NCBI GenBank assembly: GCA_039819785.1
Contig: JBCBRH010000025.1
Location: 1-62,420, forward strand
Reading direction: 5' to 3'
Source of the DNA: JBCBRD01 sp039819785
Lineage (GTDB): Bacteria > Pseudomonadota > Alphaproteobacteria > Rhizobiales > Hyphomicrobiaceae
Length of the DNA stretch: 62,420 nucleotides
Part shown: in pieces, positions 42,550 through 51,236 of the stretch
Layout: the number at the start of each line of letters is the position of its first letter
Position numbering within the stretch: position 1 is the stretch's first letter
The notes under the pieces: model-generated
What the model saw: the letters and a program-made list of their open reading frames with translations, nothing else
Database searches by the model: none
Told to the model about the DNA's origin: nothing
Translations under genes and position numbers: made by a program

Positions 42550-44049
42550 ATGGCCGTAGGCCCGACCGCAACTGAAACAGGGCTGGCCTTGACGTTTGAT
42601 GACGTACTCCTTGTGCCTGGCGCATCCGAAGTGATGCCGGGTGAGGTCAATATCGCCTCGCGCATTACGAAGTCGATCGCCGTCAATATCCCAATTCTAT
42701 CTTCTGCGATGGATACCGTCACAGAATCGCGCATGGCCATTGCCATTGCGCAGGCCGGTGGCATCGGTGTCATCCACCGCAATCTGGAACCAGCCGAGCA
42801 GGCGCGACAGGTTGCGACCGTCAAGAAATATGAAAGCGGCATCGTGCTCAACCCGGTCACGATCTCGCCGGATGCGACGCTGGCAGATGCCCTTGGCCTT
42901 ATGGACATGCACCGCATCTCAGGTATCCCCGTTGTCGAGCCACAACGCAACGGTGCCCAAAAAGGCAAGTTGGTCGGTATTCTTACGAACCGCGATGTCA
43001 GGTTCGCGAACAACCCAGCCGAACCGGTGTCGGCTTTGATGACGCAAGACAACCTGGTGACCGTCAAGCGATCGGTGTCACAGGGTGAGGCCAAGCGGCT
43101 TCTCCATCATCACAGGATTGAGAAACTGCTGGTGGTTGACGATGAATTCCACTGCGTCGGGCTCATTACGGTCAAAGATATTGAGAAGGCGCAAAAGCAT
43201 CCAAATGCCTGCAAGGACGCAGAGGGGCGGTTGCGCGTTGCGGCTGCGACGACGGTCGGTGAAGACGGTTATGAGCGCACCGAACGATTGATCGATGCGG
43301 GCTGCGACCTGATCGTGGTTGATACGGCGCATGGTCATTCGTCACGCGTACTTGAGGCGGTTGCGCGGATCAAAAAGCGGTCCAACCTCGTGCAGGTGAT
43401 TGCCGGGAATGTGGCGACGGCTGATGCGACGCGCGCGCTGATCGATGTCGGTGCGGACGCGGTCAAGGTCGGCATCGGTCCCGGATCGATCTGTACGACG
43501 CGCATTGTTGCAGGAGTCGGAGTTCCACAACTGACGGCGATCTCGAATTGTGCTGCTGAAGCCGGCAAACACGGGGTCCCGGTGATTGCGGACGGAGGCA
43601 TCAAGTTCTCAGGCGATATTTCGAAGGCGGTCGCAGCGGGTGCCAGCATCGTGATGATCGGTTCGCTGCTGGCTGGTACCGATGAAGCGCCAGGTGAGAC
43701 GTATCTGTATCAGGGGCGGACGTACAAATCGTACCGCGGGATGGGGTCGGTTGGCGCGATGGCGCGCGGGTCGGCTGACCGGTATTTCCAGGAGGAAGTA
43801 AAAGACACGCTCAAGCTGGTGCCCGAAGGTGTCGAAGGGCAGGTGCCGTATAAGGGGCCGGCCGATGTTGTGTTGCACCAGTTGGTTGGTGGGTTGCGTG
43901 CCGGGATGGGTTACGTGGGTGCTGCGACCATCGAGGAAATGCAAAAGAAGGCGCAGTTTGTTCGGATCTCGCCTGCGGCTATGCGCGAAAGCCATGCTCA
44001 CGGCGTTGCGATCACGCGCGAGAGCCCGAATTATCCCGGTGGCGGCTAG
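42550..44049 (+). CDS. guaB: Inosine-5'-monophosphate dehydrogenase
   Basis: The 499-residue enzyme oxidises IMP to XMP with NAD+, the committed step to GMP. The barrel opens with Leu-Thr-Phe-Asp-Asp-Val-Leu-Leu-Val-Pro. Two CBS domains lie at about 95-210. The catalytic Cys loop is Gly-Ile-Gly-Pro-Gly-Ser-Ile-Cys-Thr-Thr-Arg, followed by the flap Tyr-Arg-Gly-Met-Gly-Ser. Length and motifs are full. An AAAGGAGACC ribosome-binding site lies upstream. guaA, the next enzyme, is encoded about 4.6 kb downstream on the same strand. Confidence 0.97.
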   Translation: MAVGPTATETGLALTFDDVLLVPGASEVMPGEVNIASRITKSIAVNIPILSSAMDTVTESRMAIAIAQAGGIGVIHRNLEPAEQARQVATVKKYESGIVLNPVTISPDATLADALGLMDMHRISGIPVVEPQRNGAQKGKLVGILTNRDVRFANNPAEPVSALMTQDNLVTVKRSVSQGEAKRLLHHHRIEKLLVVDDEFHCVGLITVKDIEKAQKHPNACKDAEGRLRVAAATTVGEDGYERTERLIDAGCDLIVVDTAHGHSSRVLEAVARIKKRSNLVQVIAGNVATADATRALIDVGADAVKVGIGPGSICTTRIVAGVGVPQLTAISNCAAEAGKHGVPVIADGGIKFSGDISKAVAAGASIVMIGSLLAGTDEAPGETYLYQGRTYKSYRGMGSVGAMARGSADRYFQEEVKDTLKLVPEGVEGQVPYKGPADVVLHQLVGGLRAGMGYVGAATIEEMQKKAQFVRISPAAMRESHAHGVAITRESPNYPGGG

Positions 44050-44261
44050 CTCTTTATTTAGACATTTGCCTGCCCTTGATGGATGGCGCGCCCTGCGTCA
44101 CGCCCGTCTGCTCATCGAGGCCTGCGTCGTTCGTGAATGAGGGTCAGCTTAACCCGGTCGGCGTGGGTGATGCCTAGTGTCAAAAAAGCGTGTCGTGCCG
44201 TTTTCGATGCTGCGCGCATTAAACAAACCCTTCCGTAGCTCAATCCTTTTTCGAGAAAGTC

Positions 44262-44696
44262 ATGCGTGTGTCTCAAACCTTGATCCTGTTGCCGGTGTTT
44301 GCGCAGGTGCTCCTCACTTTTGCCGTTCTCATTGCAATGGCTGTGGCGCGGCAGTCTTCCTTGAAAAAGAACGGTCAGTCCGTTCAGGATGCGGCACTTG
44401 CCACAGACGTGTTCTGGGACGACCCGGCGCGAAGGTGTTCGAACAACTACAAAAACCAGTTTGAGTTGCCGGTTTTGTTTTATGCGGTCTGCGCGTTTGC
44501 GCTGATCACGCGCATGGTCGACATCTGGTTTCTCGTTCTTGCGGCTGCCTTCGCCGTTTCGCGGATTGCCCATGCGGTTTTGCATATCCGATCCAATGCA
44601 GTGCCCAACCGCGCCGCCGCTTTTCTCGCCGGGTTTGTCATCCTCGTTGTTTTGTGGGTCATGCTGTTTGTCCGTATGGTTGCAGCCGGTTTTTGA
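44262..44696 (+). CDS. MAPEG family membrane protein
   Basis: The 144-residue protein has four hydrophobic helices. It carries the MAPEG pattern Asn-Asn-Tyr-Lys-Asn-Gln-Phe-Glu-Leu-Pro-Val-Leu-Phe-Tyr in the second helix and Ser-Arg-Ile-Ala-His-Ala-Val in the third. MAPEG proteins are often glutathione-dependent, but bacterial members like this are uncharacterised. Met-Arg-Val-Ser is preceded by GAGAAAG. It lies between guaB and the RsmB-like gene. Confidence 0.88.
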   Translation: MRVSQTLILLPVFAQVLLTFAVLIAMAVARQSSLKKNGQSVQDAALATDVFWDDPARRCSNNYKNQFELPVLFYAVCAFALITRMVDIWFLVLAAAFAVSRIAHAVLHIRSNAVPNRAAAFLAGFVILVVLWVMLFVRMVAAGF

Positions 44697-44771
44697 ATTG
44701 CATCACGGGCAACCTCACCTACAACTTCGCTGACGTTTTCAGCCTCCACCGTTTTTTGAAAGTTCAAGACC

Positions 44772-46175
44772 ATGACACCTGGAGCACGGCTGAAGGCTGG
44801 CGCGGAGGTCCTCGACGATATCTTTTCGCGGCATCGCCCCGCCTCCGTTGCCCTTTCGGATTGGGGGCGGAACAATCGATATGCTGGTTCTGGCGACCGC
44901 TCAGCCATTGGCACGTTGGTGTTCGAGGCCCTTCGACGGAAGCATTCGATTGCTGCGGCATTCGGTGATGATAGTTCCCGGGCACTTGCTTTGGGGGCGG
45001 CGTTGATGGCGCTTGGGCTTGATGCGGCGGGTGTTGCAAAGGCAGCGGATGGATCGACGTACGCCATTGATGCGCTGTCTGAGCATGAGTGCGAGGCATT
45101 GCGGCGTCTGCAGGCCGGGATGCGTGCGCAAACGGCTGCCCTGGCTGATGCAGACGTCGATGGCGCTGGTGATGGTGAAGCCGCCTCAGGGGCTGAATGG
45201 AGCGAGTCTTCGGCGGATGTGCCGCATATCGCCGGGGATTTTCCGGAGTGGCTTACCCCGAACATGGTGCGGGCCTTTGGAGAAGACGCCGCTCTGGAAG
45301 GGATGGCGTTAGCGCAACGGGCACCGGTTGATTTGCGGGTCAACGCGCTCAAGGCCACACAGGCCAAGGTGTTGAAAGCGCTGTCTCGTTTTGCAGCGGA
45401 GCCTGGACCGTTTTCAACGCTTGCGGTGCGTATTCCAGTGCCGATGCCGGGCAAGCGGACGCCCAATGTGGAGGCTGACACCGCGCATGGGAAAGGGTGG
45501 TTTGAGGTCCAAGATGCTGGCAGTCAGGTTGCTGCCCTGCTTGCCGGGGTCAAGCCGCGTGATCAGGTTTTGGACCTGTGCGCCGGTGCGGGCGGTAAAA
45601 CGCTGGCCATGGCTGGGAACATGCAGAACACCGGGCAAATCTATGCCTATGACCGGGATGCCGTTCAGCTGCGTCCGATCTTCGAGCGCTTGAAGCGGGC
45701 GGGTGTGCGGAATGTGCAAGTCATGGATGCGGGGGTGGAAAGCCAGCTGGAAGCGGTGGCTGACCGGTTTGATGTGGTGTTCGTCGATGCGCCGTGTACC
45801 GGGTCTGGAACCTGGCGGCGCAGACCTGATGCGAAGTGGCGGCTGAAACCAGAGGGGCTTGCGTTGCGCCAGGCGGACCAGCAGGCCGTGTTGCGTGCGG
45901 CTGCCAAGATGGTCAAGCCGGGCGGGCGATTGGTTTACGTGACGTGTTCAGTCTTCGTTGAGGAAAACGAAGATCAGATGACATGGTTTGCAGCCGAACA
46001 TTCTGACTTTGAACGACTGCCTATCGGACCCATATGGGCTGAAGCCATTCCAGGGATCAGCACGGAGACAGCGGGCGTGGACCCTGAAGCGTTCAGCGTT
46101 CTTTTGACGCCCAGGCGGCACGGGACAGATGGTTTTTTCATTGCTGTTGCCCGAAAACTGCCCCCGCAATCTTGA
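44772..46175 (+). CDS. RsmB-like rRNA/tRNA (cytosine-C5) methyltransferase
   Basis: The 467-residue enzyme has an N-terminal NusB-like helical domain (about 1-150) with an acidic insertion. A SAM-binding core follows, Leu-Asp-Leu-Cys-Ala-Gly-Ala-Gly-Gly-Lys-Thr. Motif IV is Val-Asp-Ala-Pro-Cys-Thr-Gly-Ser-Gly-Thr-Trp-Arg-Arg and motif VI Tyr-Val-Thr-Cys-Ser-Val, giving the two Cys residues typical of C5 methyltransferases. The arrangement is that of RsmB (16S rRNA C967), but specificity cannot be proven and an rsmF or tRNA activity is possible. It is followed by an alpha/beta hydrolase gene after 24 bases. Confidence 0.85.
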   Translation: MTPGARLKAGAEVLDDIFSRHRPASVALSDWGRNNRYAGSGDRSAIGTLVFEALRRKHSIAAAFGDDSSRALALGAALMALGLDAAGVAKAADGSTYAIDALSEHECEALRRLQAGMRAQTAALADADVDGAGDGEAASGAEWSESSADVPHIAGDFPEWLTPNMVRAFGEDAALEGMALAQRAPVDLRVNALKATQAKVLKALSRFAAEPGPFSTLAVRIPVPMPGKRTPNVEADTAHGKGWFEVQDAGSQVAALLAGVKPRDQVLDLCAGAGGKTLAMAGNMQNTGQIYAYDRDAVQLRPIFERLKRAGVRNVQVMDAGVESQLEAVADRFDVVFVDAPCTGSGTWRRRPDAKWRLKPEGLALRQADQQAVLRAAAKMVKPGGRLVYVTCSVFVEENEDQMTWFAAEHSDFERLPIGPIWAEAIPGISTETAGVDPEAFSVLLTPRRHGTDGFFIAVARKLPPQS

Positions 46176-46199
46176 TCACTAAGCACACGCGAGGTCACC

Positions 46200-47090
46200 G
46201 TGGGTTCCGATACCGCACATGAGAACCTGCTCGAGAGGTTGCCGGATGGCACGCAAGTGGGCCTGGCGCGGTATGGCCAACCCGGCGGCCTTCCCATACT
46301 GGCGTTTCACGGTGCGCCCGCATGTCGTTTCATGTTTGACGTGGCCGATACCCCGGCGCGCGACCTTGGGGTCGAACTGATTTGTCCGGACCGTCCGGGC
46401 TATGGATTAACGCCGCCCGATGCGGAACCTTCGCTTGCGTCGCGGACCCAGATGCACATGGCATTGGTCGAGGCGTTAGGTCTGGAGCGGTTTCATCTGC
46501 TCGGCATATCGGGCGGTGGGCCCTACGCGGTCGCTTTGGCAGCTGCTATGCCGGATCGCGTTCGCGGACTGGGACTGGTGAGCCCGATTGGCCCCGTTGC
46601 TGATTTCGTTGACCAAGGAGGGCGGACGGTCCATCCATTTCACCGCTGGTTTTTCCTGCGTCTTCCCCACAAATCCAGGCTTCTGTCGGTTAACGGCAAG
46701 GTTTCCGCGCGGCTGTTCAAGCGTGCGCCGACATTTTTTGCCCGGATGTTTGCCCGTGGGCTGGGTGAAGCTGATTTGGCAGTTTTGTCGCGTCCTATGA
46801 ACCAAGCGAGCCTGATCCGCATGACGCACGAAGCGTTGCGGCAAGGTATCTGGGGTGCGACCACCGATTTGCAGATCTTTTCTGCGCCATGGGGCGTTGA
46901 AACGCGCAAGATCGGCTGTCCGACGGTCATCTGGCAGGGCACCGCAGATCGTATTGTCCCTGCGTCTGTATCTTTGGCGTTGGCCGAAACGTTGCCCAAC
47001 TGCGACGCCATCAGGCTTGCTGGCCATGGTCATTTCTGGGTTTATGACCACACCGACGAGGTCTTGTCGCAACTGGTCAATCTTGGCTGA
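46200..47090 (+). CDS. Alpha/beta hydrolase
   Basis: The 296-residue protein has the fold and a full triad pattern: nucleophile Ser in Gly-Ile-Ser-Gly-Gly-Gly-Pro-Tyr-Ala, an acid in Gly-Thr-Ala-Asp-Arg-Ile-Val-Pro, and His in Gly-His-Gly-His-Phe. The early His-Gly-Ala-Pro provides the oxyanion hole. A GTG start is used, preceded by GAGGTCACC. No signal peptide is visible. The substrate is unknown; such proteins include esterases, lipases and proline iminopeptidase-like enzymes. Confidence 0.82.
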   Translation: MGSDTAHENLLERLPDGTQVGLARYGQPGGLPILAFHGAPACRFMFDVADTPARDLGVELICPDRPGYGLTPPDAEPSLASRTQMHMALVEALGLERFHLLGISGGGPYAVALAAAMPDRVRGLGLVSPIGPVADFVDQGGRTVHPFHRWFFLRLPHKSRLLSVNGKVSARLFKRAPTFFARMFARGLGEADLAVLSRPMNQASLIRMTHEALRQGIWGATTDLQIFSAPWGVETRKIGCPTVIWQGTADRIVPASVSLALAETLPNCDAIRLAGHGHFWVYDHTDEVLSQLVNLG

Positions 47091-47125
47091 GGTGAAGATC
47101 CTGAGCCCAACGGAAGGATACGTGC

Positions 47126-47578
47126 ATGTCGGACTACGTTCCCATTGGCGTGTTTATTGGGCTGGTCTTTTTGGCCGCCGCCTCTGGGGCCGTGTTCGCG
47201 CCAGGGGAGTGGTATAAGTCGCTTTCGAAACCGTCGTGGACCCCGCCGGACTGGGCTTTTCCTGTGGCCTGGACCGTTTTGTACATCATGATCGGGACAG
47301 CTGGCTGGCTGGTTTGGAAAGCCGAGGGATTTCAGCTGGCGCTGCTGTTATGGGGCGTTCACCTGATCACAAATGCGGCTTGGTCGTATTTTATGTTCGG
47401 AGCCAAGCGCATCGATTTTGCGATGTACGACGTAACCGCCATGCTCGTGACGATGATTGCGTTCATGATTATGGCTTGGCCGGTCAGTTCACAGGCTACG
47501 CTGCTGTTCGTTCCTTATCTTGCATGGGTGTCATTTGCCGCGGCTTTGAACTGGCGGATCTGGCAGCTGAATGCGTGA
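47126..47578 (+). CDS. tspO: TspO/MBR family protein
   Basis: The 150-residue protein has five hydrophobic helices. It carries the family segment Trp-Tyr-Lys-Ser-Leu-Ser-Lys-Pro-Ser-Trp-Thr-Pro-Pro in the first loop and Trp-Ser-Tyr-Phe-Met-Phe-Gly. TspO binds tetrapyrroles and regulates pigment or stress responses in alphaproteobacteria. A GAAGG motif lies before the ATG. It converges on the ZIP transporter gene. Confidence 0.92.
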   Translation: MSDYVPIGVFIGLVFLAAASGAVFAPGEWYKSLSKPSWTPPDWAFPVAWTVLYIMIGTAGWLVWKAEGFQLALLLWGVHLITNAAWSYFMFGAKRIDFAMYDVTAMLVTMIAFMIMAWPVSSQATLLFVPYLAWVSFAAALNWRIWQLNA

Positions 47579-47650
47579 CCCAATTTGCACGTCGCGGACA
47601 GACCTTTGATGGTCGCCACGACTTCACAATTGCAAAAAATGCAGTGTCTG

Positions 47651-48397
47651 TCAGTGTTTTAAGAGCAGATATTGGAACGCCAGCATGGCAGTGAATGCCA
47701 GCGTGACCGTGGTTGCCACACTGGTTGCTTCAGCGTTTTCGTTTGATTCTGGGATCAGCTCGGCAAACACCATCCAAATCATAGCACCTGCAGCCAGTCC
47801 GAACCCAAACGGCAAAAACGGCTCGAATGTCTCAACGAAAAGGAATGACGGGACGGCCATGATTGGCTGCGGCAGGCTGGAGAATATGGCCCATAAAGCA
47901 GCGGCAAGCACTGTCGTTCCGCGGGGCACCAGGATCAACGCGATCGCGAGGCCTTCGGGGATATTGTGGATTGCGATCGCGGTTGAGATGAAGCCGGCCA
48001 ATTCACCATCGCCGCCAAATGACACGCCAACGCCCACGCCTTCAGCAAAGGAGTGGACCGTCATCACGCCGACAATCAGCAACGCTTTCTTGGCATCGAG
48101 GCCTTTAAGATTCGAAATTTCAGGCGCATGGGACCCATCAATGATGCGCTGACCTATGACGATCCCTGCGAGACCAGCGAGTATGCCGAGCAAGGTGCGT
48201 TCGGGCGAAATTGCAATGCCTTCAGCGATGAGGCCGTGGCATGCGGCCAGCATCAGGCCCGCTGCCGCAGCATTTGTCAGGGCGATGACACGGTCGCTGA
48301 CGCTTTTGAAATAGAGGAAGGGCAGTGCACCCAGACCGGTGGCGATGGCTGTGATCATTGCTGCGATGAAGACGGTCATGACATCTGATTGCAGCAT
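47651..48397 (-). CDS. ZIP family divalent metal transporter
   Basis: The 248-residue protein has about eight hydrophobic helices with the metal-site motifs His-Ser-Phe-Ala-Glu-Gly in helix IV and His-Asn-Ile-Pro-Glu-Gly-Leu-Ala in helix V. These are diagnostic for ZIP permeases carrying zinc or iron. The open frame extends to 48622, but the first 75 residues are not membrane-like; 48397 or 48379 is the likely start. No His-rich loop is present. Its upstream region overlaps the guaA leader on the opposite strand. Confidence 0.88.
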   Translation of the reverse strand: MLQSDVMTVFIAAMITAIATGLGALPFLYFKSVSDRVIALTNAAAAGLMLAACHGLIAEGIAISPERTLLGILAGLAGIVIGQRIIDGSHAPEISNLKGLDAKKALLIVGVMTVHSFAEGVGVGVSFGGDGELAGFISTAIAIHNIPEGLAIALILVPRGTTVLAAALWAIFSSLPQPIMAVPSFLFVETFEPFLPFGFGLAAGAMIWMVFAELIPESNENAEATSVATTVTLAFTAMLAFQYLLLKH

Positions 48398-48640
48398 ATA
48401 TCGTGTAGCCCCATCGCGAATTGCGCTGTTTCGAAGAACGGAGGAACGCGCAGGTTGCGCAACCGCAGGCGATCGATGCCTTGTCGTTAAGGCTCGTGTC
48501 AATTGCCAGATCGGATCGATTGTCCCCACAAGCATTTGACAATTGTGCGCGCAGGCGGGACTTCTCGCGCGATCAGGGCTGCACGCCCGACCGTTGGCCC
48601 GTCCATTCTCCAGGCCGTTCACTTGACCTTTAAGAGTTCC

Positions 48641-50188
48641 ATGACCGACACCGTTCTCATCATCGACTTTGGCAGCCAGGTCACCCAGCTGATTGCGCGC
48701 AGGGTGCGTGAAGCCGGCGTCTATTCAGAAATCGTGCCCTTCAACAGTGCCGAAGACGCTTTGGACCGATTATCGCCAAAGGCTGTCATCCTGTCCGGCG
48801 GCCCGGCAAGTGTCACACATGTGGATACGCCGCGTGCGCCTGCATGGGTATGGACCTCGGAATTGCCCGTGCTCGGCATCTGCTATGGCGAGCAGACCAT
48901 GGTTGAAGAACTGGGGGGTGGCGTCGAAGCCGGGCATTCGCGCGAGTTCGGGCGGGCCGATGTGACGGTGGAAGGCAGTTGCGCGTTGTTTGACGGCGTC
49001 TGGAAACCTGGGGAAACCCATGCGGTCTGGATGAGCCATGGCGACCGGGTGACAAAGCTGCCGGATGGGTTTGAGGTTGTCGCGACGTCGCAAGGCGCAC
49101 CATTTGCGGCTATTGCCGATGAAGCCCGCAAGTTTTATGCGGTCCAGTTCCATCCCGAAGTGGCGCACACCAAGGATGGAGCAAAACTTCTATCGAATTT
49201 CGTCCACCGCATCGCCGGGCTCAAAGGCGATTGGACGATGGGCCATTTCCGCTCATCGGAGATTGAAAAGATCCGGGCACAGGTTGGTACCGGGCGGGTC
49301 ATCTCGGGGTTATCGGGTGGGGTTGATTCCGCGGTTGCTTCCGTTTTGCTGCATGAAGCCATCGGCGATCAGCTGACCTGTATTTTCGTTGATCACGGAT
49401 TGCTGCGCGCTCGCGAAGCTGATGAGGTCGTTTCGTTGTTTCGCGACCACTACAACATCCCGCTGGTTCATGTGGATGCGCGAAATCTGTTTTTAGAAAA
49501 GCTTGAAGGGGTGTCCGACCCCGAGACGAAGCGCAAGATCATCGGCGGGTTGTTTATCGATGTGTTCGAAGCCGAAGCCAAAAAATTGGGCGGTGCGCAG
49601 TTTCTGGCACAAGGCACGCTTTATCCCGATGTGATCGAAAGCGTCTCGTTTACCGGGGGGCCGTCGGTGACGATCAAGTCGCACCACAATGTGGGCGGGC
49701 TGCCAGAGCGTATGAACCTGCAACTGGTTGAACCATTGCGCGAGCTTTTCAAGGACGAAGTCCGTGTTCTTGGGCGGGAACTGGGGTTGCCGGAGATTTT
49801 CATCGGCCGCCATCCGTTTCCCGGGCCCGGGCTTGCGATCCGGTGTCCTGGGGCGTTGTCGGCTGAGAAGCTCGAAATTCTGCGGAAGGCGGACCAGATC
49901 TACCTCGATGAGATCCGCAAGGCGGGGCTTTACGACGAGATCTGGCAGGCATTTGCCGTCTTGCTGCCGGTTCGGACAGTGGGCGTGATGGGTGATGCGC
50001 GAACCTATGATTTTGTCTGTGCGTTGCGTGCTGTCACTTCAACCGATGGCATGACGGCCGATTACTATGATTTCAGTCACGACTTTCTGGGACGGACAGC
50101 CACCCGCATCATCAACGAGGTCAATGGGATCAACCGCGTGGTCTATGACATCACCTCCAAACCGCCGGGCACAATTGAGTGGGAATAA
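48641..50188 (+). CDS. guaA: GMP synthase (glutamine-hydrolysing)
   Basis: The 515-residue enzyme converts XMP to GMP using glutamine and ATP. The class I amidotransferase domain comes first: the catalytic Cys in Gly-Ile-Cys-Tyr-Gly-Glu-Gln, and His and Glu in Phe-His-Pro-Glu-Val-Ala-His. The ATP pyrophosphatase domain has Ser-Gly-Gly-Val-Asp-Ser-Ala-Val, and a C-terminal dimer domain ends Lys-Pro-Pro-Gly-Thr-Ile-Glu-Trp-Glu. The usual Met or Gln of Gly-Met-Gln is Glu here, a small variation. The ATG at 48641 matches the family start; the frame extends to 48503 without family sequence. Confidence 0.97.
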   Translation: MTDTVLIIDFGSQVTQLIARRVREAGVYSEIVPFNSAEDALDRLSPKAVILSGGPASVTHVDTPRAPAWVWTSELPVLGICYGEQTMVEELGGGVEAGHSREFGRADVTVEGSCALFDGVWKPGETHAVWMSHGDRVTKLPDGFEVVATSQGAPFAAIADEARKFYAVQFHPEVAHTKDGAKLLSNFVHRIAGLKGDWTMGHFRSSEIEKIRAQVGTGRVISGLSGGVDSAVASVLLHEAIGDQLTCIFVDHGLLRAREADEVVSLFRDHYNIPLVHVDARNLFLEKLEGVSDPETKRKIIGGLFIDVFEAEAKKLGGAQFLAQGTLYPDVIESVSFTGGPSVTIKSHHNVGGLPERMNLQLVEPLRELFKDEVRVLGRELGLPEIFIGRHPFPGPGLAIRCPGALSAEKLEILRKADQIYLDEIRKAGLYDEIWQAFAVLLPVRTVGVMGDARTYDFVCALRAVTSTDGMTADYYDFSHDFLGRTATRIINEVNGINRVVYDITSKPPGTIEWE

Positions 50189-50255
50189 AGCGTCGTGCGC
50201 GTCGTATGCGACGGTTCATTTGGGGGCTTCGTCGCAAAGAGAGGTGCCTGCCCCG

Positions 50256-51002
50256 TCAGCTGAGCAGGACCCATATGGCTGATGCGATCAGCGGAGGCGC
50301 CAGCCAGATGAAAAGGCAGACGGCATAGGTTTCCACAAACAGCCGGCTTCGAAGTCCCAAACCTGTTCTTGGTGACCGCGCCATGGCATAATCGATTTCG
50401 TCGTGGTTTTCGCTGAGCTTCAAAATGGCATCGTAGTGCGTGTAGAAATTGCGCAGCTGCTGCGCGTTGGTGATGTGTGTGGCTTTCAAGGCCCGACGCA
50501 TATTGTTCAGCTGCATGCCCGATGTGTGCAGTTGTTCGGCACGCTGCTCGAAACGCTGCTGTTGATAATGCATGGCGAGAATGAACGAAATGGCGCCGGC
50601 GGATGCGGCTGCAAACCCGATGATGTTGGCGGTCAACGGCGTCAGGATATCGCCGAACTGCAGCGTGAACAGAGGCACGAGAAATCCGTAGATGCCTGAA
50701 ATGGCAAATGCCAGCTGACCGGCTTCGTCTTTTTTTCGCAGGCGTTGTGCGGCGTTGAACCTGGCCCGCTTCATAATCGTCGTATCGGACAAGAGGTCAT
50801 CGGTCAGCTTGGTCAGGTCAGGTTGCGGAGGTTCGCTTTTGGCTGGATGCCCAGAATCGCGCACTGGGCCCGTACGGGCGCTATCTGCCGCCCCGAATTG
50901 CATGCGTTCAAAGGCATCAATGACGTTGGCGACACCCGTTGGCCCACCGGTGTCGGCTGTTGGGGCTTTGGCGTTACGTGATGTGGGATTGCGCTGCTCC
51001 AT
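50256..51002 (-). CDS. SLATT-like membrane protein, orphan
   Basis: The 248-residue protein has a disordered N-terminus (about 1-70). A basic helix and two membrane helices at about 97-115 and 123-145 follow, then a long cytoplasmic helix (about 146-205), and a final hydrophobic hairpin at about 225-246. The segment Tyr-Asp-Ala-Ile-Leu-Lys-Leu-Ser-Glu-Asn-His-Asp-Glu-Ile-Asp-Tyr and the RL-rich helix before the membrane pair match the SLATT family. SLATT domains are predicted membrane effectors of nucleotide-signalling or reverse-transcriptase conflict systems. No cyclase, SMODS, SLOG or RT gene is nearby, so its activator is unknown. It is convergent with guaA. Confidence 0.65.
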   Translation of the reverse strand: MEQRNPTSRNAKAPTADTGGPTGVANVIDAFERMQFGAADSARTGPVRDSGHPAKSEPPQPDLTKLTDDLLSDTTIMKRARFNAAQRLRKKDEAGQLAFAISGIYGFLVPLFTLQFGDILTPLTANIIGFAAASAGAISFILAMHYQQQRFEQRAEQLHTSGMQLNNMRRALKATHITNAQQLRNFYTHYDAILKLSENHDEIDYAMARSPRTGLGLRSRLFVETYAVCLFIWLAPPLIASAIWVLLS

Positions 51003-51236
51003 AGGACTGGATGCTAGCTTGATTCGGGCTATGCGCTGGATGCCATCATCCGCTTACGGGCGTAAAATTGCCTCGGCGTCGCCCCGGTTTTGTGACGCTG
51101 CAGACACACGGTTTTGCCAAATCAGGAAAAGGGTGCTGGGGGTTCAATGACCTGCGCTCTACAAGCCAATGGTGTCCCGCTCAACGTAACAGTGGTTGGG
51201 ATGCTGAAAAGTATTTGTTTGATGGGGAGTTGAGAG

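Noticed and set aside
44480..45481. Minus-strand open frame of 333 codons
   Set aside because: It is antisense to the MAPEG and RsmB-like genes; composition is Ala/Ser/Arg/Thr-rich without structure-like pattern.
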